A DNA stretch of 64,000 nt from Helopsaltes ochotensis. Taxonomy: Eukaryota > Chordata > Aves > Passeriformes > Locustellidae. Position numbers and translations under genes: made by a program. Positions within the stretch are counted from its first letter, which is position 1, and every line of letters begins with the position of its first letter. Below are positions 35,601 through 48,756 of this stretch, piece after piece. The DNA lies in the NCBI GenBank assembly GCA_013400155.1, contig VXBM01000277.1:678401-742400 (forward strand), written 5' to 3'. The notes under the pieces were generated by a model. The model did not search any database. It worked only from the letters and a program-made list of their open reading frames with translations, and was not told where the DNA came from.

Positions 35601-38600
35601 CCTGGACAGTCACAGCTCAAACACACCAGGGGAGCAGCTCAGGGGGATTCAAACCATGCCCAAGACTGTCCTGCCTCTCAGTCCACCTCTTCGGCTCAAA
35701 AAACAGGATGGGAACTGGGGGGACTTGGGACACATTTACATATCAGAGTTAAAGCAGCAACCCACGACTTCCCAACCTACAGCAAAATTCAATTATTGGA
35801 AACTGAGACAAAGCAAGTTTAGCCGGGAAATAATGCATGTTCTTAACAGTGACTGAAACTGGGTCTGGTGACAATTTGCTGAAGATCCTGAAGGGTTCTC
35901 AGCCTTCCAGAATCAAGGGTTTGTGCTTTCTACAAGACCTGCTGTTGGAAATTTCCTTGTGGTTTCATGAGGGAGAAAAAACCAGTGGAGATGGCCACAG
36001 CTTCCCCCAGCTTGCCAGCATCCGGGGCTCTCCCGGGCTGGATTCCCCATTCCCAGAACTGACGCACACCACCGTGGGCTCCTCTTTGAAGAGGGGGTTT
36101 CTGACCTGCACATTCTTCCCAGAAGCTCCCTGATGTTCAAAGCACCTTGCTGACAGACAGGCAGGTGTGCCTGTGACAGTGACCACCTCCCCAAACTCAC
36201 TGTGGGGGCGGAGGGGCCCCCCAAACACAGCCCTGGGCAAGGCACGGGGGAGGGCTCCCAGCCCAGCTGTGACATTTCCTTTCACCTATACCTGTACAGC
36301 TGTTTCCTACAGGGCTGCAGCCTCGAGTGAGATGTGTGAGGCTTCTGTAGGTGCTTGGGAACAAGATGGAACAGAAACGCTTCACACCTGGCCCCAAAAT
36401 TACAGCACGCTGGCAGGTGGCCAACATAAACTGGCAGAGTACCAGTTGCAATGGACATCAATTAAGCAACCTGTCATCCTCAGACTGCAGGCTTTGCTTT
36501 TTGCGATCTGCATCGCTCCTTAAGCCTTCAGCAGCACCAGCACTGGAGTTTTCCAGATGGGATCATTTCCCGCAGATTCCACTCGCTAGATTTATTGCAG
36601 GTCTTTTTTTTTCTTTCTTTCTTTTTAACCCACCCCCCCTCCCGCCCTTCAAGAGGCTGAACTATTATTCCACATTGCAGATTTCTCCAGTGCTGGATTC
36701 AGCGTCCTTGTGCTGTGCTAGTGCTTGTTTGCCGTCGGTTCCCTTTACCTTCCGTTTCAGAAACTCAATTTTATGAATATCTTCAGAACTGTCTTAGCTT
36801 AAAAAATGACTAAAACCAGAGGCCAAACAATAACTGAACAGGATTCCTGTCTGGAAGATGCTCTGCACAATCCTAGGAAACGTTGCAGCAGCCACTGGGC
36901 AGGACTTGTGCCCATTGCTACGACGCTGCATTTAAAACAGCACAACAGACACCAGCATTGCCTCCTCTGCCACCCAGACCTGGGGCCATGGACTGAGCCT
37001 GGCACTTCCCACTGTGCTAAAGGCACCTGGCAAAGGCAGAGAGAGGCTCCCGTGGTGCCCACACAGCCCCTGGCACTCGTGGTTCAAGGTGATGCCAAGG
37101 ACAGCTGAGGAGTTCAAGGCAGGTGATGCTCCCCACGCTACCTTCATGGTGGCATAAAATCCAGCCTCTCCTCCCTCACCCCCATGACATCATCTCCCAA
37201 CATGGCCCGTAATTTAGTTTAATTGCCTTTTACAATCCAAAGGCACCACATGAAAGGGAAGGTCGAGGCTGGGATGGAGTTCAGATACTGGTCAGAAAAT
37301 GTAAACATCTCTTACTCTGCCGCCTCGGGGCTGCCAGCTCCTGCCAAGTCCCCGCTCCGAGCAGGGCTGCCTGTGGCAGGGATCTTTCACGGCTTGTTTG
37401 GAAACCCAGGCAGGCAGGAATGGAAGGAGTTTTTTCAAGGATGACTCCTCATTGGACTCTCCTACTTGGGGCTCCGATCTCTGCTCACAGTTTCCCTTTT
37501 CCTCTCTGGACCAAGCTCTGAGCTGGAAGCTCTCGCTCTCATGGGCTGAGAGCATTTTCCTGCCAGCTGGAGGGAGATGCTCCAAGGCTATGGAATGGGA
37601 ATATGGAAAGGATGCTGAGAAAACAGTTACATTTGCTCACTGGGGTTTTCTCTTTGCTTACAAAGAGTTTGTGCTCTCAGAGCCCTGGTCTTGCTACTTT
37701 TTCTCTGATGCCTTGCAAGAAGTCCTCCCAAAATCAGTGTAGTGTGGCCATTCCAAGGTGGATTTAATCCCTGGCATTCCAGGAGTCATTAGGTCTCAGA
37801 AAGGACAAAAAGCCTGGTGTTTAGAGGCATGACAGAGCCCACTCACTCCAACAGCTACTCCTCCTGGGCTTTTAAACTTGGGGCTCCCTTTCCAACAAGC
37901 ATCAGACATGACTACGCACTGCCAAGAGATCTCTGAGAGTCTTAGGAAGACTGAAATACCATAAATAAGTGAAGTGAATAACAAGACAGGACTAATTTTA
38001 GCCCAAGTCTAAATAACAATTAGCTCCTAAACAGCTAATCCGAAGGCTACTGCCAATCTAGAGCATGTTGGGGCAACTAGAGAGAGGGTCACATTTGAAC
38101 TATCCACCTGGGCTGGACAGCGCAGAGGAAGGAGATTTGGGATTTCTAAGGAGAACAAAGCTTGGGATTTAGGCTATCTGCACTGACAGGTGAGTGAAAC
38201 AAGGAACAGCACCAAGTGTGGGAAGCTCACCGGCCACCCCGGAGCCGGAGGAGCCACGCAATACCCAGCTTGTAGGTCTGGCAGTAAAATATTGCTAATT
38301 AATTTCCAGAGCCTCGCGTTTTAGGGCTTTCATTTGCCTGGTGAGGTGAGACAGGGTTGAGACCAGTTGAGTGGTGAGTATCTGAGACAGTCCACTCCAC
38401 ACATGAGCATGCACATGAGGGAAAGGAAAAAAAGTGCCTTTCTGTTTGAGAGGAGGGAACCACGGTGACTGGCCCTATAAGCACATGTATTAATCATGCA
38501 CCGTCTGGTTTTAATCCACACACTGCTGATCCTGCGTCTCACTGTATTGTTATCAGGGGAAGGAGTATTTCTCCTCAATCTTATTCACCAGCCAAAAGCC

Positions 38601-40242
38601 TGAAAATGCAAAAAACACATTTGTGAAGTGCCTTCCCAAGGACCCTGGGCCCCGGACCTGGTGAGCTGGGGCTGCTGCCTTTTTATTGGCGTTTAAAAAC
38701 CTTTTATTAACGTGTGTCAGGGCTGGGGGAGGAGAGACAGGCTCAGGTTTCAGGACCCCCCATGCAGAGAGGTTTATTGTGGGAAGGGACATTAACACTT
38801 TCTCCTCCACATCTGCCCATGGCTGGGGCATGTGGCAGAGGGTGTGCTGCAGGCACAGGCCCGGGGGATGCACACGCTGAGCCCATGCAGAGCTTGCAGG
38901 GATGTGGGCAACCCCTGCCTGCGGGGAGGAGAACCTCCCTGCTCTGCTCAACATCAGGGATATCTGCAGCCCTCTTCCAGCACTGCCAGGAGCTCCACGG
39001 GGTCACTGCAGAGCAGGATGCTCCTGAGACAACAGCATCCAGCGAGGGCTGAGCAATCCAGGACGAGCCCCAGGTTCCCAGGGCCGCACCCACGCACCAC
39101 CACCAGGACTCTCTTTAACCTCAACGCGACCCAAGTGTTTTCCATTACCAGCACCGTGACTCCACAGCTGCCACCTTCCCCCTTCCCGACCTTCACTGCG
39201 GCTCCCTGCTCTTGCCTGGGGTCCAAGGCTGGGTGAGGGAGGTCCTGGCAGTGTCTCCTCGGGCTGCAGAGGCTGCAGACACAGCTGACAGCTCAGGCAC
39301 CAGGCTGCATAGTTTGCTGCTGACTGGTACCGTCGGTGGTGTTCCATCACACAAGCTGCAGTGGAGATGTGCCCAACACACACACCCAGGAAAACAACCC
39401 CGAGTTCTGCTCGCCCCGGAGCCAGCTTTTGTTGGTTACAGCTCCAATGACAGTGCAAGAGACGATGGGAAGCTCTAAGTGTCCCACTGGCTCCAGCAGG
39501 AATTCGAACGCGCGGCTTCATGGCAGCGAGCGGAGTCAGAACGTTTTCACTCAAAATAAGAGCCAGGCCAAATGCTCAAAAACTTACTGAGAAGCTCTGG
39601 CTGAATTCTGCACTCCATCTGCTAAATGGGACGTGGAGAACAAAAAGGAGTGGGAAGCACAGTGTTTGTCCTATACAGCTTACAAAACAACCACCCTCTC
39701 TTGGTAGAGCGAAGAACCCAACACCGTTTTAAGGCCAATTCCCTTCAGTTCTGCCTTTCAGCAGATTCTTTTCCTCTGAAACGTTACAAATTAATTAAGA
39801 AGCTAAAGGGTAAAAGAATGGGGTAAGGATTTGCAGTATCAGTAGGCAAGGTGAGATATCCTTGTAGGAAAAGCCAACTGCCTCTTCCTAGCTATGCAAG
39901 TGGTAGAAAAGGGACCCAGAGTCACTCTGGCACACCAGAATCCACAAGACATTCACACTGTGCCATATAAAGAGCAGTACATTCTCATTGCCTCTCCAAT
40001 AAAGAATTTGGGCTGAAAACTGGGCCAAGACTGAGAAAAAAACAGAAAGAAATTGGGTGCAAAAAATAACTCCTGCTAAAAAGCAATGAAAAAACTGTAT
40101 GGGAAAAAAAATTCAGTGCCAGAGAGAGTTGCTCCACTGCCATTGCCTGCTGGAGGCTCGGGGACACAGATCCCAAAATGCCACCATGCTCAGCACAGAC
40201 GTGCACCCTTTCACTGCAAACAGCCCAGAGAGGCATCCCATA

Positions 40243-40372
40243 GGCTCAGGGTGGTTTGGGCTGGAATGGATCTTAAAGATCACCCAGTTCCAATCCCTTG
40301 CCATGGGCAGGGACACTTTATACTGGAGCAGGTTGCTCCAAGAGCTGTCCAACCTGGCTTTAAACTGATGAA
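40243..40372 (-). mobile_element. CR1 LINE 3' end fragment
   Basis: The plus strand reads GGTGGTTTGGGCTGGAATGG, ATCTTAAAGATCACCCAGTT, CCAATCCCTTGCCATGGGCA and GGTTGCTCCAAGAG, then CCAACCTGGC. This matches the avian CR1 3' region in reverse complement, in the right order. It is a truncated copy on the minus strand and more diverged than the 28966 copy. Confidence 0.85.
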
Positions 40373-40834
40373 CTGCTGAGGAGTTGGATTCACCTGGGCT
40401 CTGCACGCTACAGGGAGGGCAAGGAGCAGATGGTGGAGTGGAGATGCCACACAAGTTTAAAGTTGGGTTGCGGGATTCTTTTCTAAAAAGTGCCTTTCTG
40501 TATCTTGTTCCCAGCCACTCCCATGTGGGTTTGTGCCTCTCAGTCCTGGCTGGCTCTGCAGTGCCTTCTGCAACACCCCACTCCTGCAGAGTCCAATAAT
40601 TCCTTCATGAATGCTGCAGAGGGGTAACATTTGTCAACAGGGCAGTCACTGGACTGTATTGACGCAGCTGCCACTTCAGTCTCTTTCTAGAGCATTTCCA
40701 AATTGCAGAAAACAGGGTAGGATCATCCAAAGAGGTCACTTTGCCTTCTATTCTAAGGTGTTTATCTCAACCCAAGTTGTACCTGAGAGGCTGAAGAGTT
40801 CCTGTAGACTCACTAAGGGGGCTGCTGTCACTGT

Positions 40835-41095
40835 ACTGAACTACCCAGAGGTACGAAACCTTTCCTAAAGGTTTGTCTTAATCTATTTTGCTACAATTTC
40901 TGCCCGTTCCCTCCTGTGCTTCTCAGCAACGAGCTGGAGGACACCTTGTTCTCCCTCTCTGCTTTTTCCCCGAATTTCCTTTAGACTAAGAAGCCCCAGC
41001 TCATCCAGGCTCTTCTTGGAAATCAGGCTGCTGAGCTCTCTTTTCTAACTCACTGTCCTCCCCTTCATCCTCTCAGGTGTCCCCTGCACAGTGAA
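40835..41095 (-). mobile_element. Probable older CR1 fragment
   Basis: The words CCTTTCCTAA, ATTTCTGCCCGTTCCCTCCT, TCAGCAA and AAGCCCCAGCTCATCCAGGC occur in the order expected for reverse-complemented CR1 (TTTCCTAA ... TGCCCATTTCCTCTTGT ... CAGCCCCAGCTC.CTCAGCC). It has many substitutions. It may be part of the same insertion as the 40243 copy or a separate, older one; about 460 bp of unrecognised sequence lies between them. Confidence 0.6.
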
Positions 41096-42817
41096 CATGC
41101 ACACCTGCTGTTTCACCTGTCTGACCATCAATAAAAACACTGATCAGAAAGAAATAGAGGGGTACAGGCACAGCCAGGCCTGGCTGTTACCCTCTGGGAT
41201 TGGTGCTGCTTTTTCAGCAGAACTGAGGTAACACCATGCTGATATTCCCGAATTCCTGGGTGGCAGGTGCTGAGCTGCGAGGGCACCAACTCCCACCTGT
41301 GGAGTTGTGCAGTTCCTTTACAAAGCACCAGAACCAAAGGGAGCTGGGACAGGGAGAACTCAGCTCAGTAGCTCAGGTGTAGCTACAGAATAAAGACACA
41401 AAGATGAGTGCAAGTGCCTGGCAGGGCAGGTAGATGGCACTCCAAATAAACTGGTGTGTGGTTAGAGGAGGCAGAGTTCAGGGAATACAGACCCCCTCCC
41501 ACAAGTTACAGGGCACCAGGGCTGCTCAGCCACCCCACCTGCCTGCTGGGGGCTCTGGTTTGTGGCTGCTGGGAAAAGAATCTCTGCATAGGGACACTTG
41601 GATTGTCCCCAGCAGAACCCCCATGAGGCCACCACACACATTGGGCAAACCTTAGGGCAGCAATGGCAACTGCACGCTTCTTATTTTAACCCTGTCAAAG
41701 AGAGCCTTGAAAATTGATGCTTCCACAGACACTTCCTGGACTAAGCTGCTTCCCCAAACTGAGAGGGCTCCTGGTTTTACAGGGAGCCTGTGCTCCCGTG
41801 CTGCAGGCAGTGCTGTGAGCACAGGCTGGGGCAGACAGAGAAGTGAAACAGAAATTTGCACCTTTGGGTCTCTCTGTGAGAAAAGGTCCTCAATTTCTCA
41901 CCGTCATTTCAGGACAATGTCACGAAGAAGAAGAGGCACAGGGAAAAGGCACCTTGCCATTGTCACATGCAGGCTTCTCCACAGAAACCTGCTCTGCATC
42001 CTCACTTCTCCTCCTGGAGCGTCAACCCCTCAGGGAGGGGACACTGCAGCTTCCCAGATGAGCCACGTTTTTAGAGCTGCAGCTCTGCCTCCGAGCAGGA
42101 AACTGTTGAGAGCCACTCTCATCCTGCCGTGCCTCCAAGGGCGTGCAAAACAAATGCCATTGTGCCTCCTCCATCCCCCACCAGGCTCAGACACGCTCTC
42201 CAAGTGAAGCCCCCAGATCCCTCCTGGCCAGGTGGTGGCAGAGAGCAGACCCAAAACCCCACATCAACAAGGGAACTGATTTCATTATTCTAAAAACAAA
42301 CAGCCAAAGGAAAGTTCAGCCCAGAATGGGCTCCTAGAGCAAAGAAAGGAAAATAGAGAGCGGGCAGTGGGGAATGCTTCATATTCCTAAAAGCCTTTTG
42401 TACGTTAACACATGGTGTCTGCTTCTCTCTAGTCACCTATTTATCACTCTCCTCTTTAGAGAAGGAAAAAAGTCCTGGCTGCCTTCCTAAGGCAGAGTTT
42501 TGTGGCCGGGGGGAGGGGGAGGGTGCTTTAAGCATGATGCAAACCATTTGGAGTGCACCGAGAGCTCTGCCAACACAAGCTGCACTATTTAAACAAGTGA
42601 GGAAATGATCGTATATACAACATGCCAGCGAGCACACACACACCAGAGGAAGTCGAGAGGGGTTTTCATGACACAGAGCTGGATGTCAGCGGCTGAAAGG
42701 TCGATATTTTCCCTTAACACCCTTCTCAATGACTTAATCGTGTTCCGTTTGCACAGAAAACTTCCCAAGAATAAAAGTCTGGAGGAATCGAGGGGGGATG
42801 TTTGGCCTACTGCTGAC

Positions 42818-43019
42818 CTTGTCCGAGGTCCTCTCCACGTAGCAGGGCTCCTGGGGGGCGACCAGCAGGGGAACGAAGCCCGAGAGCAGCCGATCCTCTT
42901 CCAGGCTAAGCAGGGCAAGGTCGTCATCTGGGTCCTTGTACAAGGGCACCTCCGACTGATTCACTGTGGTCAGTATGTTACAGAAGTCAGCCAGCGTCGC
43001 CCACACATCTACTGAGACC
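42818..43019 (-). CDS. SMG6: SMG6 coding exon c (helical domain, 202 nt)
   Basis: The exon encodes VSVDVWATLADFCNILTTVN, the charged SEVPLYKDPDDDLALLSLEE, then DRLLSGFVPLL and CYVERTSDK, almost the human sequence. It is one of the last helical segments before the linker to the PIN domain. The acceptor is CTCCCAG; its first base completes the Gln codon split with exon b. The donor is AAG|GTCAGC, weaker than the others because the +3 base is C. It ends in phase 0, so exon d starts on a whole codon. A CpG-rich cluster begins within 100 bp on the upstream side (43090-43300). Confidence 0.97.
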
Positions 43020-43089
43020 CTGGGAGAACGAGGAGAGACGTGAGCAATTCGGGGCTGGAATGCGTTGGGAGTTGCCTGCAATGCTGCAG

Positions 43090-43300
43090 CGAATACCAGA
43101 GAGGTGAGGCGAGGCAGGCACCGCTGCTGCTGCCCTGCCCCGCGGGACGGCCCCGGCGCAGCTGCGCTGGCACCGACCCCGGGCAGCCACCGTCACCCTC
43201 GCCCGACCCCCGGACAGCGTCCCCCCCGGCTGGGGACAGCTCCCGGGATGAGAGCTGTCCCACCTCTGCCCGCTCCCCCAGCCCGCCCGCAGGAACCCAG
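43090..43300. promoter_or_regulatory. CpG-rich cluster upstream of exon c
   Basis: GC-rich with many CpGs, including CCCCGCGGGACGGCCCCGGC and CGCAGCTGCGC words. Adjacent to the acceptor side of exon c. It may only reflect high local GC; CCCCC runs give a strong strand skew. Confidence 0.3.
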
Positions 43301-46139
43301 CCCGCTCCAGAGGGGAGAAAGGGATGCTCGCCACTCGGTTTTAAAACCTGCTGGAAGGACGGAGCGAACACCCGCGGTGCTGCCGGGGCTGAAGGGGCTC
43401 TTGGAGGGCTCCAATCCACCCTGGGGCGCTCCAGCCCAGCCCAGAGCATCCTCTCCTTTGGCACAGCCTCTTATCTGCTGTGACCATCAGAGCCGCGCTG
43501 TGCAGCACGGAGATTTTCGCAGTTAAACCCCAGCCACGGGGGGTTAAAGCCGTGTTTTGCATCTGGCCATGGGTTTCAACTCTCACAAGTGACCTGCAAA
43601 GCTGCCATGTCTCACATTCCCAGAGTGGCAGTGATGTCCAGGATGCAAACACGGGAGCCCTGGACCAATTCCCACGCATTCCCATCACACATCCCCACGG
43701 CTGAGCACAACCCAGGGATGACCCAGCACCCCAGAGAGAGCCAGTGTGGAGAAAGCAGGGAAACAAGCAACAAGCATGGGGGTATGACCTCCCCGTGCAG
43801 GCTGCCTCACACTGCATTTCCCCCTCCTGTTTCTACAAACACTCAATTTGAGTTGGTTTTTTTTCTGGGATGTAAACTGGGATTTAAGTAGGAAATAGGT
43901 GAAACTGGGGCTGATGTGCTTCTGGTAGGCTGCTCCTCCAGCCCACACCTCTGGAGAAAAGCAGAGGGAATCCAGCGTCCCCGGGGGTGCAGCAGTGACC
44001 GGTGCGGGCCGAGGCAGCCCAGGGCTGGAGGGAGGCCCCCTGCTCTTTGAACTGCTCCAGGTGGACAGAGTCTGCACTCGGTTATTTACGGGAACCAATG
44101 TACCAGGAAAGCACACTGAAATGAAACATCTTGTTTTCAAGAGCGTCCTGGGAGCCAGGCAGAATGAGGAGCCATTAATCAAAGCCCGGCACGTAATCAG
44201 CACACATGTAAGGCAGAGTGGCCCGCGTCCCTGAGCCAGCCCGAGCCCACGTCCTGCAGGGGAGAAGAGGTCCTTCAAACCCCTCTGGTCACAGACACCA
44301 GGAGCTGGGTTCATTCACAAAGCTCCATCGCTCGGCTCAGCCAGGTCTGGCTGTCAGAAATGTTTAAATATGGAAAAAAATAAACAGTTGCAACACGTTT
44401 TTCGGAGGGATCTGTCCGAGGCCCTTTGTGATGTAATGGGAAACGCTGCGTTTGTGCTACCAGCTGGAAAATAAACAGAGCTGCGAGGGTTAAAAGGAAC
44501 TGAACTTTCCACGACCCCTATCTGCAAAAGAAGAAAATAATAAGAGGAATGATCCACTGCCCCACAGCCCTGATAGTTTATCCTCCGGCCCAGGCTGCAG
44601 AGACAAGCACCGGATGTGATAGGGCTGCTCTGGGCCACCTCCAAGGCGAGCTCTGCCCATGGGAGATGCACAGGGCTTGGGAGGCTCAGCCTCCCCCAGT
44701 GCCCTGCTGGCAACTGGGCCTGGCTGCCTGAGGCCAGTCACATCGCACTGCTGGGGCCCCACGGCCTCGGGATGAAGGAGCTGCAGAGGCATCAGCAGGG
44801 AGAGGAACGGGAAAAGTGCCCAAAACTGCTGGGGAATGAGAGCACTGAGGTGTTGGGGACAGGCAGGGATGCAGGGGATATTTCCAGCAGGCTGGGACGG
44901 CCAGGTGCATGGGCTGTGGTGGTGGAGAGGAGAAAGAAAGGCGTTGCAGAGAGTTCACTCATATTCCCAAAAAACAGCGCTGCAGGCAGGGGATGATCAT
45001 GACAGTGAGGGTGAGAGGGAGGCTGAGTGCAGTGGCTGGGCTGGATTGGGATTCACAGCAGGGCCAGGGTGGTGGTGGCAGGGGTATCAGCACAGATAAA
45101 GTACAGGGAGCATCTCCCTCCACAGGGCTTGGCACCCAAAGTCAGAAAAATGCCACAGGAACAGTCACTGAGCTGGCACTGCTAATACCCTTGCAGGCAC
45201 CCAGCCCAGCAGTTCCCTTTCCTCTCCCCCCGGGCAGCGCTGCCAGGCAGGGCACCCCTCACCACCCCTGAGTGTGAGAGCAGCCCCTGTCACTTCATCC
45301 TTCACCTATGGCTTGACAGTGCCTCGCCACATCTCCCATTTGCCCTGGATGTGACAGATTCCCACCCTGGGCTCACTTCAGTCAAACCTCAGACTGTGCT
45401 GGCTCCCTGGGTAGCCAGCTCTCACTGCACTGCTACCCCAGCAGCGCCCTGCAGAGCCTTCAGAAAGCCACGAAAGAAGCAGTGCTGGCATTTTTCCCCG
45501 GTTTTCTCCCGTGACGGCAGAGGCAGCTCTGCAGAGATCAGTTCTGACCATTTTCTGCCACCCCCTCGGGTGCAGCTCCTCCTCTGCAGCGCATCTCCCA
45601 TCACTGCCACCACCAAGATCCTTCACCAGCTGGCAAAGCCAGCGAGGACAAACGGCTCACACTGACGCCTACGGCCCCGTGAATCTCCTGCTGGGACACA
45701 CACTTGCCCTGGAAGGTCACACAACGCTTGTGAGCCCTGTCAGCCTCCTTCTCCCCACTGCCCCTGCCCAGGACCACCCCACGGCCGCCCCCAGGCATTT
45801 CTGCCTTGTGTCACCCCACGGCAGTGCCGGAGCCTCTGCGCAGAGCCCAGGCAGTTCCAGGTGCCTGGAAGCTCTGCGCACTCACAGTGCCACAGTTTCA
45901 ACGTCCCTCTGCGGAGGGAGGCCCCGAATTACTGACACCGAGCCCAGGCACGCAGCTCCCAGGTACAGGGACGAGGCTCCCAGAGCTTTTAACCGAGGAA
46001 GCGAGGAGGGGGTGAGCGCGAGGTCTTTCCTCGGAACGGGGGTTCATTCACTTCCCCACAGACACATTTACATTTGCTTATTCCACTAGGACAGGAAAAA
46101 AAAATAAGAGTTAATTTCTTTTTTATTGCCTCAGGATTC

Positions 46140-46700
46140 CAGGTTTAATGTAGCTGTCAGTGCGAGCGCAGCCCAGCTGCAACGCCGACGGACGCGGCCC
46201 GGCCAGGCAGCGGCGAGAGCGCAGCGAGCTGGACCACGGCCCCGAGCACCGCCCCGGCGAGGCTGGGGAGGGCTCCTGGCAGAGGTGATGCCTGGACGGG
46301 CACCACCACAAGGCAAAAGGCATGCAGCAAAGAGCGACGAGAGCAGAGGATGCCAGGGAGAGCCCGATGCTCGTCGCTTCCCCCCGCGGGGGGCTCCGGC
46401 GCGATCCGCCATCCTCACCGGGGGTGCGGGCCGCCTGGTGATTAATATCAAGCACAATGACCCCATGTTACAAGCCTGCGGGGGCCTGTGGAGATGGCCA
46501 TTTCCTGTGTAATACCAGCTTGTTTAAACACTAACATCCAAACTGCACAGCTGCAGCACAAACCCGGAAGGCGCGGCGCAGAAGAAGCCCTGCATTGTGT
46601 TCCCGGCCGCTGCCGCGCAGATGGCAAACGCCTCGGGCCGCGCTCCCGGGGCCAGGCACCGGCACCACCGGCTCCCGGTGCCCGCCGGATGAGTGCTCTG
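46140..46700. promoter_or_regulatory. Strong intragenic CpG island
   Basis: About 17 CpGs were counted in 46141-46260 alone, and density stays high at 46381-46440 and 46561-46690. It begins abruptly after an AT-rich segment ending TTTTTTATTGCCTCAG. Between the two dense parts lies an AT-richer block around 46440-46560 with CATTTCCTGTGTAATACC. Together with the 17.6 kb island it is the best candidate for an internal promoter. Confidence 0.45.
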
Positions 46701-48489
46701 CATCCTCCTCCCGCCTTTCCTCTCTCCTGGGCCACGGGAAGGTAGCTGGAACTAAAAGCGGCTCCTTTGCAAGGAGCAAAAAGGGTTGGCCGTGGGAGCT
46801 CTTCCCCAAAGGTCCTCACCAGCCTCAGTGTGGGCTCAGACAGAGCAGGATGAGGTGGTCACAACCCTGCTGCACCAGTGATTTCCCCCACTCTGCCCTG
46901 CACGTGGTCCCTTTGGCCAGCCAGGCATCCATAAACCCACTCCTCTCCCAGGAACCCACCTTTGGAGCTGGAGGGACGCTCTTTACCCAGGAGAGTCTCC
47001 TCCCAGCCAGCCTCTGCTTTGCCACAGCCCCTTTCTCCACAGAGACTTTTGGCTTCTCCTTTGGTCGACTTTTATCTCCAATCTCAGCCAGGTCTACACT
47101 ACTGAGACACCTCTGAGCCCTGGTTTTGATGTCTCCATAGGGAAACTCTGGTGGCCAGCGTTACTGAGGATGGGATCTGCAAAAGGGATTTTCCATTTAG
47201 TCTCCAGCAAACTCCAGCAATGTCTTGGCACCCCTGTGCAAGACTCTGTCCATCCCTCCCAGTGGGAGCTGCCATCTCAGTGACACTTCTCGGCGAGAGT
47301 GATGTGATGAGAGCGATCTGGCACATCTCTCTGGGAAGGTAAGCTCTAGAATGTGCTCACAGCTTTTGGATTTAATTTAATACTTGGTTTAAATTAACCA
47401 TTTTTAAATGCTTGCAGACAGTCTCCACAAACTGAGAGGCCCTTGGCCCCGTGTGGAAGGAGCATGGATTTGCCAGGGTCAGCCCTGCAGCAGTGTCTGT
47501 CTAGCCAGTGGCTTCCCCATCAGTCCTTGTGCTTCATTTAGCAGTGGATTAATTGTGGCAATGGAACAGAGCAAGGAGCAGCTCTGTCCAGCCCTCTTCA
47601 CCTTCTTCCCAGCCACATGTCCCAAAAGGGGATGGAGTCACTTATATAGCAGCCTCCTTGGAGCTCCACCTTTTGACCCATCTGCTGCCAATATCTCTGC
47701 CTTAGGGGATCCACCCGGCTTCCCTTTTTCCCAGAATCCCTGCTTTTACACCCCAATCTCTGCAATTCACTCCTGGGGACATTTGGTCTGAAATCTGGTC
47801 TTCAGCTGCTGTAAACAACCACCTGCAGAGAACTCAACACAAGGTTTGCCATGAAACATGATGACAGAAATTAATTTTAAGATACAAAAGTGACAGCTGC
47901 TTGCTGCTAGAAGACCTGGCAACACCTGGTTCAGACACACAATTCCCGAAGCACTGAAGCAGAGATGTCCAAGGTTAAGTTTAGCTCCTATTCTGGAAAG
48001 GCATGAGGAAAGAGTCATGGAAAGCTCACTGAGTACCTCTTCCAAAATAGGAAGGACACCTTTCACCTCCCAAATACACACAGAGAGGTAGTTTGGAAGT
48101 CCAGCAACTGCAAACCTGTTCCAGGGCATCCCCTGAGCCATGATGACCGTGCAGTGTGGCCAGGAGCTGGAGGAGTGCACCAGACCAAGAAGAGTGGATT
48201 TGGGGAAAGATGGAGCTTCTCGCTTGGGTTGAATTCAAGACCGCTGAGCCCCCAGGTAGGGAGAGGATGCCTGCCAGGAAGCAGAGTTCATTCCCAAGCT
48301 CCCACCAAGAAAAAGAACCCTGAAGACACAGCCTCCTGAGCCTCTCATCCCACTCCACGGAGCCCACTCCCGCACGGCTCCCATCCATCTGCCGGCTTTC
48401 CGCAGCGCTCACCCCTCACACCTTTCCCTCCGCCTCTGTCCAAGGGGGAAAGCAGCGAGCTGAGGAATTTGGTGTGGGGTTGGTTTCGT

Positions 48490-48493
<4 letters not shown>

Positions 48494-48531
<38 letters not shown>
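48494..48531 (-). repeat. 38-nt T run (poly(A) on the minus strand)
   Basis: Thirty-eight uninterrupted T, the longest homopolymer in the window. On the minus strand it is a poly(A) tract directly preceded by CCTTACAAT, so an AATAAA hexamer overlaps its start. This looks like the 3' end of a minus-strand retrocopy, but the sequence at 48532-48720 does not resemble CR1 or any mRNA I know. Confidence 0.85.
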
Positions 48532-48533
<2 letters not shown>

Positions 48534-48756
48534 TGTAAGGACTCAAATCCAGCAGTGTGATAAATGCATCCGAGCTACAATTAGGAAGATATATAGCATC
48601 AGAACGCGAAGGTCTGGGCAGCGTGGTGAAACGCGGGCTCTCCAGAGCCCCAGCTATGTTTCCCATTATGTAACCCTGGTCATGGGCAGACAGCCAGACT
48701 CCAAATGAAAAAGAGACTCTGGCTTGGCACCGTTTCTATTTTCCTATCCTCATTCG

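Larger units (their letters stand above)
15231..42817 (-). other. Large SMG6 intron between exons c and d (27.6 kb)
   Basis: The longest intron. It contains a strong CpG island (17641-18010), CpG-rich patches near 18900-19000 and 25640-25765, a perfect 20-bp inverted repeat (20504-20560), homopolymer runs (25780, 26065, 26104, 28850), CR1 fragments (28966, 40243, 40835) and several AT-rich islands that look conserved (22960-23160, 30730-30960, 32400-32680). I found no embedded gene on either strand. The longest frames (minus 17452-18342, plus 16689-17579) have no recognisable domain. Confidence 0.85.

Noticed and set aside
39495..39535. tRNA-like B box (GTTCGAATTCC on the minus strand)
   Set aside because: No matching A box, no T-arm pairing and no acceptor stem could be built around it.
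39916..39930. 15-bp palindrome CCAGAGTCACTCTGG
   Set aside because: Perfect 7-bp arms, but a short palindrome like this is expected by chance in 64 kb and nothing around it adds support.
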